Shown: piece by piece, positions 41,406 through 49,791 of the stretch
Layout: the number at the start of each line of letters is the position of its first letter
Numbering within the stretch: the stretch's first letter is position 1
DNA from: Gemmatimonadota bacterium
GTDB lineage: Bacteria > Gemmatimonadota > Gemmatimonadetes > Gemmatimonadales > GWC2-71-9
NCBI GenBank assembly: GCA_003222035.1
Contig: QHUS01000047.1
Coordinates: forward strand, 1-64,000
DNA length: 64,000 nucleotides
Reading direction: 5' to 3'
Made by a program: the position numbers and the translations under genes
Notes under the pieces: model-generated
Databases searched by the model: none
What the model was told of the DNA's origin: nothing
What the model saw: only the letters and a program-made list of their open reading frames with translations

Positions 41406-42991
41406 CGCGTATTCCCGCTTCCCGGGACGGGACGGAACAGGAGATCCTGATAGTCGAAGCTGAAGTCGGCGAGCGGCGAGACGGCGGCCATTTGGAACCG
41501 GTCGATGGACCCGTCCGGGTTGAGGCCGAACGTCACGTACGCGTCTTCCAAATGCTTTGTGCGCCAGCGCGCGATGAACGTGTCGTAGTGCCAGTGCTCG
41601 AGGTCGCCCACGAACGCCGGGGAGCGGGCGAATCGGAGCACCAGCCGGTCGTTCTCGAGCGTGATCACCCCGTCTCCGAGCATCGCGTCGCGATACGTGC
41701 CCGTGTAACGGGCGAGCGGCAGGGAGGGGTGCGAGGACGAATCCCGTGCGGCGCGCGCGACCCGTAGCGACGAGTCCGCGCTCGCCCGTTCCAGCTGCGC
41801 GCTCTGGTCGAAGGCCGCCACCCAATCCGTGCGCGGCCGAGGAGGGGGCGGGGCGCCGAGCAGATCGTCGAGCAGCCGGTAGGTGAGGGCCGCCATCAGG
41901 TTGGCCTCCGAGTTCGTGAGGATCACGATGCCGAGCTTGTCGGAGGGCACAAGCGTGATCTGTGAGGTCATCCCCGCGAGCCCGCCCGTGTGCGACACGA
42001 TCTCCCGGCCCCGATAGTCTCGGAGCCGCCACCCGAGACCGTACTCCGCGAAGCTCGGCCGCAGTGCCGCCAGTGGTGGTGGCGGGTCCGATATCGGAAG
42101 GATCGTCTGTCCCGACCACATCTCGCGTGCCTGACGCTCGCTGAACAAGCGGCTCCCTCCCGCGTAGCGGCCCGAGTCGAGGCGGCAGATGAGCCACTTC
42201 GCGAGGTCCGTTACGTTCGACGCGATCCCGCCGGCCGGGGCGATGTTGTCGACCGAATCGACCGGCACGGCCTGGAGCTTGCCGTCTTCCACCGCGTGCG
42301 GTGCGGCGGCGTTGCGGCTCGAGGTGAAGAACGCCGTCGTCGTACCGGACTCGGTCATCTCCAGAGGCTTGAAGATGCGATCGCGCACGAAGTCGTCCCA
42401 GCTCTGACCGGCGACGGCCGGGACGATCTCACCCGCGACGATGTACAGCACATTGTCGTACGCGTACTGACTGCGAAAGCTCGAGACCGGTTTGGCGAAG
42501 CGGATCCGGGCGGCGATCTCGGCACGACTGTAATTCGAATGAAACCACAGCAGGTCCCCGGCACCCAGGCCGAGCCCGCTGCGGTGCGTCACCAAGTCAC
42601 GCACCGTGAACTCGCGCGTCACATACGAGTCGTACAACTGGAACCCCGGCAGGAACCTGGTCACCGGGTCGTCCCAGGCGAGCTTGCCCTCGTCGGCGAG
42701 GATGGCGAGCGCCGCGGTGGTGAAGGCCTTGGTGTTCGAGGCGATCTGGAACAGCGTGTGTGGGTCCACGCGCGCCGTGTCGCCCAGCGTGCGCACGCCA
42801 TAGCCTTTGGCGAACAGCACCCGGCCGTCTTTCACCACCGCGATGCTCGCCCCTGGCGTCCGAAGTACCTGGAGACCGCGTGCCACGTACGCGTCGAAGT
42901 CCTTCTGGCGAAACGCCTGCGCCACAGCCCGCGAAGCCCCCACGGCCGCGAGCGTCACCGTGCTGGCGGCGACGAGTGTAACTCGTCTCAT
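41402..42991 (-). CDS. Secreted class C beta-lactamase-like serine hydrolase
   Basis: 529 aa from ATG 42991. Signal peptide ends near ASRAVAQA. The SxxK motif is S85-N-T-K88 in ASNTKAFTT; Y-x-N is YDN in YAYDNVLYIV; the HTG box is in VSHTGGLAGM. A C-terminal lipocalin-like DUF3471 beta domain starts near SLPLARYTGTYRDAMLGDG. Such proteins are esterases, amidases or D-peptidases. Coupled by ATGA overlaps to the TonB receptor upstream and the decarboxylase downstream, so it may process the imported ligand. Confidence 0.9.
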   Translation of the reverse strand: MRRVTLVAASTVTLAAVGASRAVAQAFRQKDFDAYVARGLQVLRTPGASIAVVKDGRVLFAKGYGVRTLGDTARVDPHTLFQIASNTKAFTTAALAILADEGKLAWDDPVTRFLPGFQLYDSYVTREFTVRDLVTHRSGLGLGAGDLLWFHSNYSRAEIAARIRFAKPVSSFRSQYAYDNVLYIVAGEIVPAVAGQSWDDFVRDRIFKPLEMTESGTTTAFFTSSRNAAAPHAVEDGKLQAVPVDSVDNIAPAGGIASNVTDLAKWLICRLDSGRYAGGSRLFSERQAREMWSGQTILPISDPPPPLAALRPSFAEYGLGWRLRDYRGREIVSHTGGLAGMTSQITLVPSDKLGIVILTNSEANLMAALTYRLLDDLLGAPPPPRPRTDWVAAFDQSAQLERASADSSLRVARAARDSSSHPSLPLARYTGTYRDAMLGDGVITLENDRLVLRFARSPAFVGDLEHWHYDTFIARWRTKHLEDAYVTFGLNPDGSIDRFQMAAVSPLADFSFDYQDLLFRPVPGSGNTR

Positions 42992-45198
42992 TCTCCCAGC
43001 GACGCCCGGATGACGAGGTTCCGGCCGGGATCGAGCGCGAACGCCTTGTAGCGGCTGAGGAAACTTCGGTAGCTGACGTTGGTCGCGTTTCGGACCGCGA
43101 TATCCACATGACAGGTTCGGCCGAGGCACGGTCCCACGTATCCGGCCGAGAGATTGAGCAACGCGTAGCCGTCGGTCGGGACGTCCAACGGATTGAGGCG
43201 TGTCTGCCGGGTGAAGCCCTCGACCTCGACTCCGGCGTAGGCGCGAGCGCTGTGCAAGTCGGCGCCCAGCGCGCCCCGCGCGGGAGGAATTAAGGGCAGG
43301 GGCTCGTTGGTTTCCTGATTCGTCGCCCGGATGGCATCGGCGCGCGCGTGCAGCGTGAGCGGGGCAGCGACCTGGACATCCACGGTGGCTTCGCCACCCA
43401 GCAGGAGCGCGTCGGCCTGCCGATAGCGATACACGGGCAGGGAGTCAGTGGGCGTGAGGAACACGAGCGAGTCGGTCGGCGTGATGTAGATGAACCGCGC
43501 CACGGCGTTGCGATACGCGGCGAGCTCGGCGCGAACCCGCGAGCTCTGCCAGCGGGCGGCGAGGTCCACATTCGTGCCCGTTTCCGGCTCGAGGTTGGCA
43601 TCACCGATCTCGTAGCGCGCCTCTCCGAGGTGCGGCCCATTGGAGAACAGCTCGAACAGCGTGGGCGCCCGCCAAGCGTGACCCACGTTGGCGGTCAGCG
43701 CCATGGTGGCCGCGGGCCGGTACACCACGCCGGCGTTGCCCGAGACGGTGGTGTAGTCGCGCGTCTCCTGCGACAGGCCGAGCGTCGCGTTCGGGTCGGC
43801 CGTGAGGTGCCGGAGGTCGACGCGTCCCCCGGCGAGCACGCTCATGCGGCCGAATGCGGCCTCTTCGAACGCAAACACTGCGCCCGATCCCGTGCGCGCG
43901 TCCGGCACCAGCGGGATCGGCCCGCGAGTGTCGTTGGTCTGGTAGAAGCCCGACGCGCCGACCGTTCCGCGCGCGCGCGGCCCGGCCGTGTGGTGAGCCA
44001 GGACGTCGACGGTGAGGGTGTTGAGCAGCAGGTCGAACGCCGTTCCTTCGAGCGGCGTGCCGCCCGCACTCGTGCCCGTGTCGGCCACTTCGATGAGCGA
44101 ATGACGTTGCCACTGCGCCTTGGTCTCGAGCCGCAGCCCTCCCAGGAGATAGTTGCCGGCGAGCTGCACGCGATCGTCGGACAGCTTGCGCTCGGGTCCG
44201 CCCTCCTCGCCGGTCTCGGGACCCTCGGCCTCGAGCAGCTTGAACTCGCCGCCGTAGCGCGTGTAGCGCAGCGTCGTGCTGCCGCGCGCACCGCGCGCGC
44301 CGGCCACAGCCTCACCCGACAGCGCGCTGAATCCGGTGTTCTCGAGCTCGCCCGCGGGGGTGTGAAGGTTACTCCCCACCCGCCCGATCCCCGACACCCG
44401 CCAACCCCATGCGCCGCTCGCCCCCTCTACACGGGCGCCGCCCTGGAACTCGGCGTTGTTCGAGGCGCCCGCGATCTCAAAGCCGGTGCGCACCGCTCTC
44501 GGGCCGTCGCTCGCGTCGGGGAGCTCTTCGGGAATCACGTTGACGACGCCGCCCAGCGCGTCCGAGCCGTACAGCACGCTGGCGGGACCCCGGATCACCT
44601 CGAGCCGCTGGGCGAGCCGGGCGTCGACCGACGGACCGTCTTCGTCGCTCCAGGAGTAGTCCTCGAGGCGGCTGCCATCCGAGAGCACGAGCACGCGCGG
44701 GCCCGCCAGCCCGCGGATGACCGGCTTGCCGATCTGCTCCCCTGTCGTGAGCGCGTTGATTCCCGGCAGATCGGCGAGCGCGTGCGCCAGCGACACACTC
44801 TGCGCTTGCCGCAGCCGGTCCTCGGAGAGTGCTTCGGTGGGAAGCGGGGAGGACAAAACGTCGTGTGGAGCACGCGTCGCCGTCACCGTGACCGGCTCGA
44901 CCCACACGGGGTTGCGCTCGAGAGTCACAAGCAGCGCGGTCGTCCCCCCCCTCGCCACCGTCACCTGTCGCGCGACGGGCGTGAATCCGAGACCACGCAC
45001 CGTCACCGTGTAGCTGCCGGCCGGAATGTCCGTCAGGCGAAAGCCGCCGTCCGCTGCGGTCGCCGCGACTCGATGCAGCTCGACCACGACGACGGTCGCA
45101 CCCGCGATGGCACGGCCGTCCGCATCCAGCACACGACCCGAAAGGCTGTCGCCACCCGGGACGAGCGAAACGACCACCGCCAGCACAGTCCAACTCAC
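42988..45198 (-). CDS. TonB-dependent outer-membrane receptor
   Basis: 736 aa from GTG 45198 with GGGGGTGA upstream. Signal peptide, then a carboxypeptidase-regulatory-like beta domain (residues 18-98, SLSGRVLDADGRAIAGATV), plug domain (about 115-225 with VIRGLAGPRVLVLSDGSRL and VLYGSDALGGVVNVIP) and a beta-barrel to the C-terminus. The receptor heads the coupled operon and is probably the outer-membrane gate for its substrate. The C-terminal residue is not aromatic, which is uncommon. No B12 riboswitch pattern was seen upstream. Confidence 0.92.
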   Translation of the reverse strand: MSWTVLAVVVSLVPGGDSLSGRVLDADGRAIAGATVVVVELHRVAATAADGGFRLTDIPAGSYTVTVRGLGFTPVARQVTVARGGTTALLVTLERNPVWVEPVTVTATRAPHDVLSSPLPTEALSEDRLRQAQSVSLAHALADLPGINALTTGEQIGKPVIRGLAGPRVLVLSDGSRLEDYSWSDEDGPSVDARLAQRLEVIRGPASVLYGSDALGGVVNVIPEELPDASDGPRAVRTGFEIAGASNNAEFQGGARVEGASGAWGWRVSGIGRVGSNLHTPAGELENTGFSALSGEAVAGARGARGSTTLRYTRYGGEFKLLEAEGPETGEEGGPERKLSDDRVQLAGNYLLGGLRLETKAQWQRHSLIEVADTGTSAGGTPLEGTAFDLLLNTLTVDVLAHHTAGPRARGTVGASGFYQTNDTRGPIPLVPDARTGSGAVFAFEEAAFGRMSVLAGGRVDLRHLTADPNATLGLSQETRDYTTVSGNAGVVYRPAATMALTANVGHAWRAPTLFELFSNGPHLGEARYEIGDANLEPETGTNVDLAARWQSSRVRAELAAYRNAVARFIYITPTDSLVFLTPTDSLPVYRYRQADALLLGGEATVDVQVAAPLTLHARADAIRATNQETNEPLPLIPPARGALGADLHSARAYAGVEVEGFTRQTRLNPLDVPTDGYALLNLSAGYVGPCLGRTCHVDIAVRNATNVSYRSFLSRYKAFALDPGRNLVIRASLGE

Positions 45199-45290
45199 GG
45201 CTCACCCCCAAGGTTGTCGCGAAGGGGTCACGGTCAGGGACGGCAGAGCGGTGACCATACGCCGAGATCGGGGGCGCGCGCAAGGCGGTA

Positions 45291-45334
45291 TCAAAACAGC
45301 AGGCCCGGCTCGTCCGAGTTGGGACGGGCCGGGC
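45291..45334 (-). terminator. Strong intrinsic terminator for the 73-aa protein gene
   Basis: A 13-bp stem: GCCCGGCTCGTCC (45303-45315) with GGACGGGCCGGGC (45322-45334), one G-T wobble and a 6-base loop. On the minus strand it is followed by CTGCTGTTTTGA. It lies 38 bases past the stop of the small gene and before the TonB receptor start, so it separates the two. Confidence 0.75.
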
Positions 45335-45371
45335 TTCGGAGCGGGGCTGAGAGCGCGCTTAGGGGCGCGGT

Positions 45372-45593
45372 CTACTCTTCCGCGGCGCGCTTGTACATCC
45401 AGTATTCGGGGCCCGCCGACGCCTCCGGCCACTCGGCGAAGTGCTCCTGGCCACGCCAGGCTTGATCGTGCTCGTCGCCCCACCACGGCTCGTCGCTCGC
45501 GTGGCGGTCGCCGCGCCAGGCTTCGCGCTCTGCCGCGAACAGCCGCTCGAGCTCGTCGTTCCCCGGATCGCCGGGTTGCCATGGGTGTGTCAT
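45372..45593 (-). CDS. Small Trp-rich acidic protein, unknown
   Basis: 73 aa from ATG 45593, with an AGGAG site 7 bases upstream. Composition is striking: six or seven Trp (MTHPW, EAWRG, PWWGDE, AWRG, EWPE, YWMYKR) and many Glu/Asp. No membrane segment or signal. Divergent from the RuBisCO-like gene (116 bases apart) and followed by a good terminator, which argues it is a real independent gene. The longer open frame to 45722 is not supported by the ribosome site. Confidence 0.65.
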   Translation of the reverse strand: MTHPWQPGDPGNDELERLFAAEREAWRGDRHASDEPWWGDEHDQAWRGQEHFAEWPEASAGPEYWMYKRAAEE

Positions 45594-45698
45594 GCATCGC
45601 TCCTGGTCGGCCGCGCCCTGCGGCCCCTGCGGGAGGGGGGTCGCAAGCAGCGTGCCCGTGCCGGACGTGCGAGACAAGTCGGCCGGTGCTATAAGGAT

Positions 45699-45712
45699 AG
45701 GAGGATCGGGTG
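45699..45712 (+). promoter_or_regulatory. Ribosome-binding site fixing the GTG start of the RuBisCO-like gene
   Basis: AGGAGG at 45699-45704, 5 bases before GTG 45710. The alternative ATG 45797, where family similarity begins, has no such site, so the protein has about 29 extra N-terminal residues. Confidence 0.65.
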
Positions 45713-46906
45713 GAGCAAACACGCCGCGCCCCCGCTCTCGCAGAGTCGGGCGCTTTGCGGCGCTCCGAGACTCATGACCACGTGACCGCGATCACCATGC
45801 GCCTGCGCGTGACATACCATCTCGCCTGCTCGAGCCGCGTAGCGGCGGTGCGGGCGCGCGACATTGCCTTCGAGCAGACGGTCGAGCTGCCGGCGGCGTC
45901 GGTGTCTCCGGACGTGGGGGAGCGCATCGCCGGCCACGTCGAATCGGTCGTGTCGCTGGGGCGTGGCCGTTCTCGCGCCGTCATCTCGTTCGATCCGGCG
46001 ACAGTGTGCGGTGACATCCCGCAGCTCCTGAACCTGCTATTCGGCAACATCTCGCTCAAATCCGGGATCCTGATCGCCGACATCGAATGGCCGCCTGACC
46101 TGCTCACGGCGCTGGGCGGCCCGCGCTTCGGCATCCGGGGTGTGCGCGAGCTCGCGGGCGTGCACGACCGGCCGCTCCTCTGCGCGGCGCTCAAGCCGCT
46201 GGGGCTTTCGCCGGTGCAGCTCGCCGGCGTCGCCCGTGGGTTCGCGCGCGCCGGGATCGACATCATCAAGGACGACCACAGCCTGTCGGACCAGCCGTCC
46301 GCGCCGTTTCGCGAGCGCGTCGCGCGCTGTCAGGAGGCGGTGGCCGCGGCCAACCGCGAAACGGGCGGGCGCGCCTTGTACTTCCCCAACGTCACCAGCG
46401 CTCCCCTCGAGATGTCCGAGCGGGCGGTGCTGGCGCGCCGGGCGGGCTGCCGTGGCGTCGTGGTGAACGCGCTTCCGGCGGGTCTTGGCGCCGTGCGCGC
46501 CCTCGCCGCCGGGGACGACGCGGGTCTCGCGATCATGTCACATCCGTCGCTCGCCGGTGCGTTCTTTCACCCGCACCACGGGATCGCCCCCGCCGTGCTG
46601 TTGGGCGACCTGTTTCGGCTCGTGGGGAGCGACGCCGTGATCTATCCCAACGTGGGAGGGCGGTTTACGTTCTCGGAGAGCGTTTGCGACGCGATCAACG
46701 CGCGGCTGCGCCGCCCGCTCGGCCCCGTGGCACCCGCGTTCCCGGTGCCCGCAGGTGGGATCGACGCCGCGCGCGTGCCGCACTGGATCGAGCGGTACGG
46801 CCCGGACACGATCTTTCTCCTCGGCAGCAGCCTGTACGCGGAATCCGACCCGGCCGCGGCGGCACAGCGGCTGGTCGGCGCGGTAAAGGCACATGCACAT
46901 GGATGA
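45710..46906 (+). CDS. RuBisCO-like protein (form IV)
   Basis: 398 aa. Recognisable by RLRVTYHL near residue 31, ALKPLGLSP with K162 (RuBisCO K175 site), GIDIIKDDHSLSDQ with K187-D188-D189-H190 at the metal/carbamate site (KDDE in true RuBisCO) and SDAVIYPNVGGRF in place of the loop-6 lysine segment. These changes rule out CO2 fixation. Form IV enzymes act as enolases or isomerases in methylthio- or apiose-related sugar phosphate routes. A small cupin overlaps its end, as in the R. rubrum MTRu-1-P isomerase/methylsulfurylase pair. Confidence 0.92.
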   Translation: MEQTRRAPALAESGALRRSETHDHVTAITMRLRVTYHLACSSRVAAVRARDIAFEQTVELPAASVSPDVGERIAGHVESVVSLGRGRSRAVISFDPATVCGDIPQLLNLLFGNISLKSGILIADIEWPPDLLTALGGPRFGIRGVRELAGVHDRPLLCAALKPLGLSPVQLAGVARGFARAGIDIIKDDHSLSDQPSAPFRERVARCQEAVAAANRETGGRALYFPNVTSAPLEMSERAVLARRAGCRGVVVNALPAGLGAVRALAAGDDAGLAIMSHPSLAGAFFHPHHGIAPAVLLGDLFRLVGSDAVIYPNVGGRFTFSESVCDAINARLRRPLGPVAPAFPVPAGGIDAARVPHWIERYGPDTIFLLGSSLYAESDPAAAAQRLVGAVKAHAHG

Positions 46907-47300
46907 TCCATCGAAGGTCCTCAAGTTCAGCGCATTCCGGTGGGCCGGTGTCCCAATGCGGGAGTACAAGACTGGCGACGTGCCCTATCGCGACGTGACC
47001 CGCCAGACCCTGCTGGGCGAGGGCGCGGGCGAGGAGCCGTTCAGCTTCGTCACCCGATACTTCGAGATCCAACCGGGCGGCTATTCGACCTTCGAGCGGC
47101 ACCAGCATCCGCACGCCGTGGTCGTGATTCGGGGCAGGGGCCGCGTGACGCTCGGTGAGCGCGCCTTCGACATCGCGCCGTTCGATTGCGTCTACGTGTC
47201 GCCCGGCGTGGCGCACCAGTTCCGCGCGACGGGGGATGAGCCGCTCGGCTTCGTATGCACCGTCGATCGAGCGCGCGATCGGCCGGAGGTCATCAAGTGA
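46893..47300 (+). CDS. Small cupin protein
   Basis: 135 aa, one cupin domain. Metal ligand motif HQHPHAVVVIRGRG with later PGVAHQF. Overlaps the RuBisCO-like gene by 14 bases and the dehydrogenase start by 4. In Rhodospirillum rubrum a cupin downstream of the RuBisCO-like isomerase cleaves methanethiol from 1-methylthioxylulose-5-phosphate to give DXP; by context this is the leading hypothesis. Sequence alone shows only a metal-binding cupin. Confidence 0.88.
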   Translation: MHMDDPSKVLKFSAFRWAGVPMREYKTGDVPYRDVTRQTLLGEGAGEEPFSFVTRYFEIQPGGYSTFERHQHPHAVVVIRGRGRVTLGERAFDIAPFDCVYVSPGVAHQFRATGDEPLGFVCTVDRARDRPEVIK

Positions 47301-48661
47301 GCCTGCAGTCGATCAACCCCGCGACGGGCACGGTGCTGGAGCGTTTCGAGGAGACGGCGCCGCCACAGGTCGATCGGATCCTCGCGCGCGCGGATACGGA
47401 ATGGCGCGACTGGAGCCGGCGGCCGGTCGCGCAGCGCGTCGCGCCCCTGAGCGCGGCGGCGCGGCTGCTGCGGGACCGGAAGGAGAGCTACGCGCGGTTC
47501 ATGGCCCTCGAGATGGGGAAGCCCCTCGAGCAAGGTGCGGCCGAGGCCGAGAAGTGCGCATGGGCGTGTGACTATTACGCGGAGCACGCGTCCGCGATGT
47601 TGGCCGAAGTGCCGCGGCAGACGGATGCCTCGCGGAGCTACATCCGGTTCGATGCCATCGGAGTCGTGCTCGCGATCATGCCGTGGAATTTCCCGTTCTG
47701 GCAGGTGTTCCGTTTCGCCGTGCCGGCGCTCGCGGCCGGAAACGCCTGCGTGCTGAAGCACGCGCCCAACGTGCCGCGCTGCGCTGTGGAGATCGAGCGC
47801 TTGTGGAAGGATGCCGGTCTGCCCGAGGGGCTGTTTCAGTCGGTGCTGCTGCAGAACGAGGGGGCGGCGCGCGTGATCGTCGACCCCCGCGTGCGTGCCG
47901 TCACCCTCACGGGCTCGGATCGGGCCGGCAGCGTCGTAGGGGAGCAGGCTGCCCACCACCTGAAGAAGACCGTGCTCGAGCTGGGTGGCAGTGACCCATT
48001 CATCGTGCTCGAGGATGCGGTCGTGTCCCGCGCTGCGACCGTCGCCGCCGAGGCACGCCTACAGAACAGCGGCCAGAGCTGCATCGCCGCGAAGCGGTTC
48101 ATCGTCGTCGAGCGGGTCGCCGACGAGTTCCTCGAGCTCTTCACCGAGGCGATGCGGGCGTATCGGGTGGGCGATCCGCTCGACGCCGGTACCCAGATCG
48201 GCCCCCAGGCGCGCCGCGACCTGCGCGACAATCTCCAGCGCCAGGTGGAGTCGTCGGTCCAGCGGGGCGCCCGGATCGTCCTGGGCGGACGGGTCCCGGA
48301 CGGGCCGGGCGCCTTCTATCCACCGACCGTCCTGGACGCAGTGCAGCCCGGGAGCCCTGCGTTCGACGAGGAGACCTTCGGCCCCGTGGCGGCGGTGATC
48401 CGGGTACGGGACGAGGTCGAGGCGATCCGCATCGCCAACGCCTCCGCCTATGGGCTCGGCGCCTCGGTCTGGACGGCGGATCCGGCGCGTGGCGAGCGCA
48501 TCGCCCGCGACATCGACGTAGGAAGCGTGTTCGTCAACGGGCTCGTCAAGTCGGATCCGCGTCTCCCCTTCGGGGGCGTGAAGCGTTCGGGCTACGGCCG
48601 CGAGCTGTCGGAGTACGGCTTGCGGGAGTTCGTGAACGTGAAGACCGTGTGGGTCGCATGA
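47297..48661 (+). CDS. NAD(P)-dependent aldehyde dehydrogenase, succinate-semialdehyde type
   Basis: 454 aa from GTG 47297, overlapping the cupin stop by 4 bases. Catalytic C262 in NSGQSCIAAKRF and base E228 in VLELGGSDPF are in place. The N-terminus QSINPATGTVLERFEE and AIMPWNFPFWQVFRFAVPAL fit the short succinate-semialdehyde dehydrogenase/GabD-like group. Its aldehyde in this operon is not known. Confidence 0.92.
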   Translation: MSLQSINPATGTVLERFEETAPPQVDRILARADTEWRDWSRRPVAQRVAPLSAAARLLRDRKESYARFMALEMGKPLEQGAAEAEKCAWACDYYAEHASAMLAEVPRQTDASRSYIRFDAIGVVLAIMPWNFPFWQVFRFAVPALAAGNACVLKHAPNVPRCAVEIERLWKDAGLPEGLFQSVLLQNEGAARVIVDPRVRAVTLTGSDRAGSVVGEQAAHHLKKTVLELGGSDPFIVLEDAVVSRAATVAAEARLQNSGQSCIAAKRFIVVERVADEFLELFTEAMRAYRVGDPLDAGTQIGPQARRDLRDNLQRQVESSVQRGARIVLGGRVPDGPGAFYPPTVLDAVQPGSPAFDEETFGPVAAVIRVRDEVEAIRIANASAYGLGASVWTADPARGERIARDIDVGSVFVNGLVKSDPRLPFGGVKRSGYGRELSEYGLREFVNVKTVWVA

Positions 48662-49362
48662 ACGTTCGTGTCGGCACCTCGGGGTACAACTTCCCGGAGT
48701 GGAAGGGGTCGTTCTACCCGCCGAAGCTGCCGGAGTCGCAGATGCTCGAGTACTACGCCCAGCGCCTCGGGACTGTCGAGGTCAACTACACGTTCTATCG
48801 GATGCCGAATGCCAAGACCGTGGCGGGCTGGGATGCTGCTACACCGGCCGCCTTCACGTTCGTCCTCAAGGCGCCGCAGCGCATCACTCACATCGCGCGG
48901 CTCCGGGACGTGGACGACCCGCTCCGCTTCTTTCTCGAGACGGCGCGCAAGCTGGGGCCGAAGCTCGGTCCGATCCTGTTTCAGCTTCCGCCGAACTTCA
49001 AGAAGGACCTGGACCGGATGAACGATCTCCTCACCCAGTTTCCGGCGGACCTGCGGTGTGCCTGGGAGTTCCGGCACGAGTCGTGGTTCACCGACGAGGT
49101 ATATCAGGCGCTGCGCGTGGCGAATGCCGCGCTGTGCGTCGCGGACACCGAGGAGAAACACACCCCCCTCGTCGCCACGGCGGACTTCGGCTACATGCGA
49201 CTCCGCGACGAGGGCTACAAGCAGCCAGACCTGGAAGAGTGGGCGGGGAGAGTACGGGAGCTGGGGCAGGCTTGGGCCGACGCCTTCATCTTCTTCAAGC
49301 ACGAAGAATCGGGGATCGGTCCCAAGCTGGCGCAGGAGTTCGCCGGGATGCTCACCGGCTGA
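48658..49362 (+). CDS. DUF72 domain protein
   Basis: 234 aa from ATG 48658, in an ATGA overlap with the dehydrogenase. Family hallmarks: VRVGTSGYNFPEWKGSFYPP, EVNYTFYRMP, LGPILFQLPPNF, WEFRHESWF and YMRLRDEGYK. It is a TIM-barrel-like family with proposed but unproven roles. Last gene of the RuBisCO-like operon. 51-base spacer to the convergent response regulator. Confidence 0.9.
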   Translation: MNVRVGTSGYNFPEWKGSFYPPKLPESQMLEYYAQRLGTVEVNYTFYRMPNAKTVAGWDAATPAAFTFVLKAPQRITHIARLRDVDDPLRFFLETARKLGPKLGPILFQLPPNFKKDLDRMNDLLTQFPADLRCAWEFRHESWFTDEVYQALRVANAALCVADTEEKHTPLVATADFGYMRLRDEGYKQPDLEEWAGRVRELGQAWADAFIFFKHEESGIGPKLAQEFAGMLTG

Positions 49363-49413
49363 ACTCCGTTATGGGCCGGGGTCCGGCACCGGCTTGGGAG
49401 CGGCCGGACGAGC

Positions 49414-49785
49414 CTAGCCGAGCACCTGCTTCACCAGGTCGACCAACGCCTTGGAGTCCACCGGCTTCCGCATCACCGCTGCCGCCCCCTTGGCCTTCGC
49501 ATCGGCCTCGACCGCCGGCCCGCCGGTGCCGGTCACGATGATCACCGGGACGTTCTGTGTCTTGGACGAATGCTGCAGCTTGTCGAGCAGCTGCATACCC
49601 CCGCCCGCGGGCATGCTCAAATCGAGCAGAATGAGCGCGGGTTGCTCCCGTTGGGCGAACATGAACCCCTGCATCGCGTCGAATGCGACCAGGGGCTTGT
49701 AGCCCGCGGTGCGGAGCAGCGACGTCGCCATGGTGGTGAACGTCTGGTCGTCATCGATGACGAGGACCTTCGTAGCGGGAGCCAT
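49414..49785 (-). CDS. Single-domain response regulator (CheY-like)
   Basis: 123 aa, receiver domain only. Acidic pair in VIDDDQTF, phospho-acceptor D55 in ILLDLSMPAGGG, VTGTG switch residue and K107 in RKPVDS. No output domain, so it acts through protein partners or phosphorelay. Starts 6 bases after the O-methyltransferase stop, making it the last gene of the Ku operon. Confidence 0.92.
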   Translation of the reverse strand: MAPATKVLVIDDDQTFTTMATSLLRTAGYKPLVAFDAMQGFMFAQREQPALILLDLSMPAGGGMQLLDKLQHSSKTQNVPVIIVTGTGGPAVEADAKAKGAAAVMRKPVDSKALVDLVKQVLG

Positions 49786-49791
49786 GAGCCT

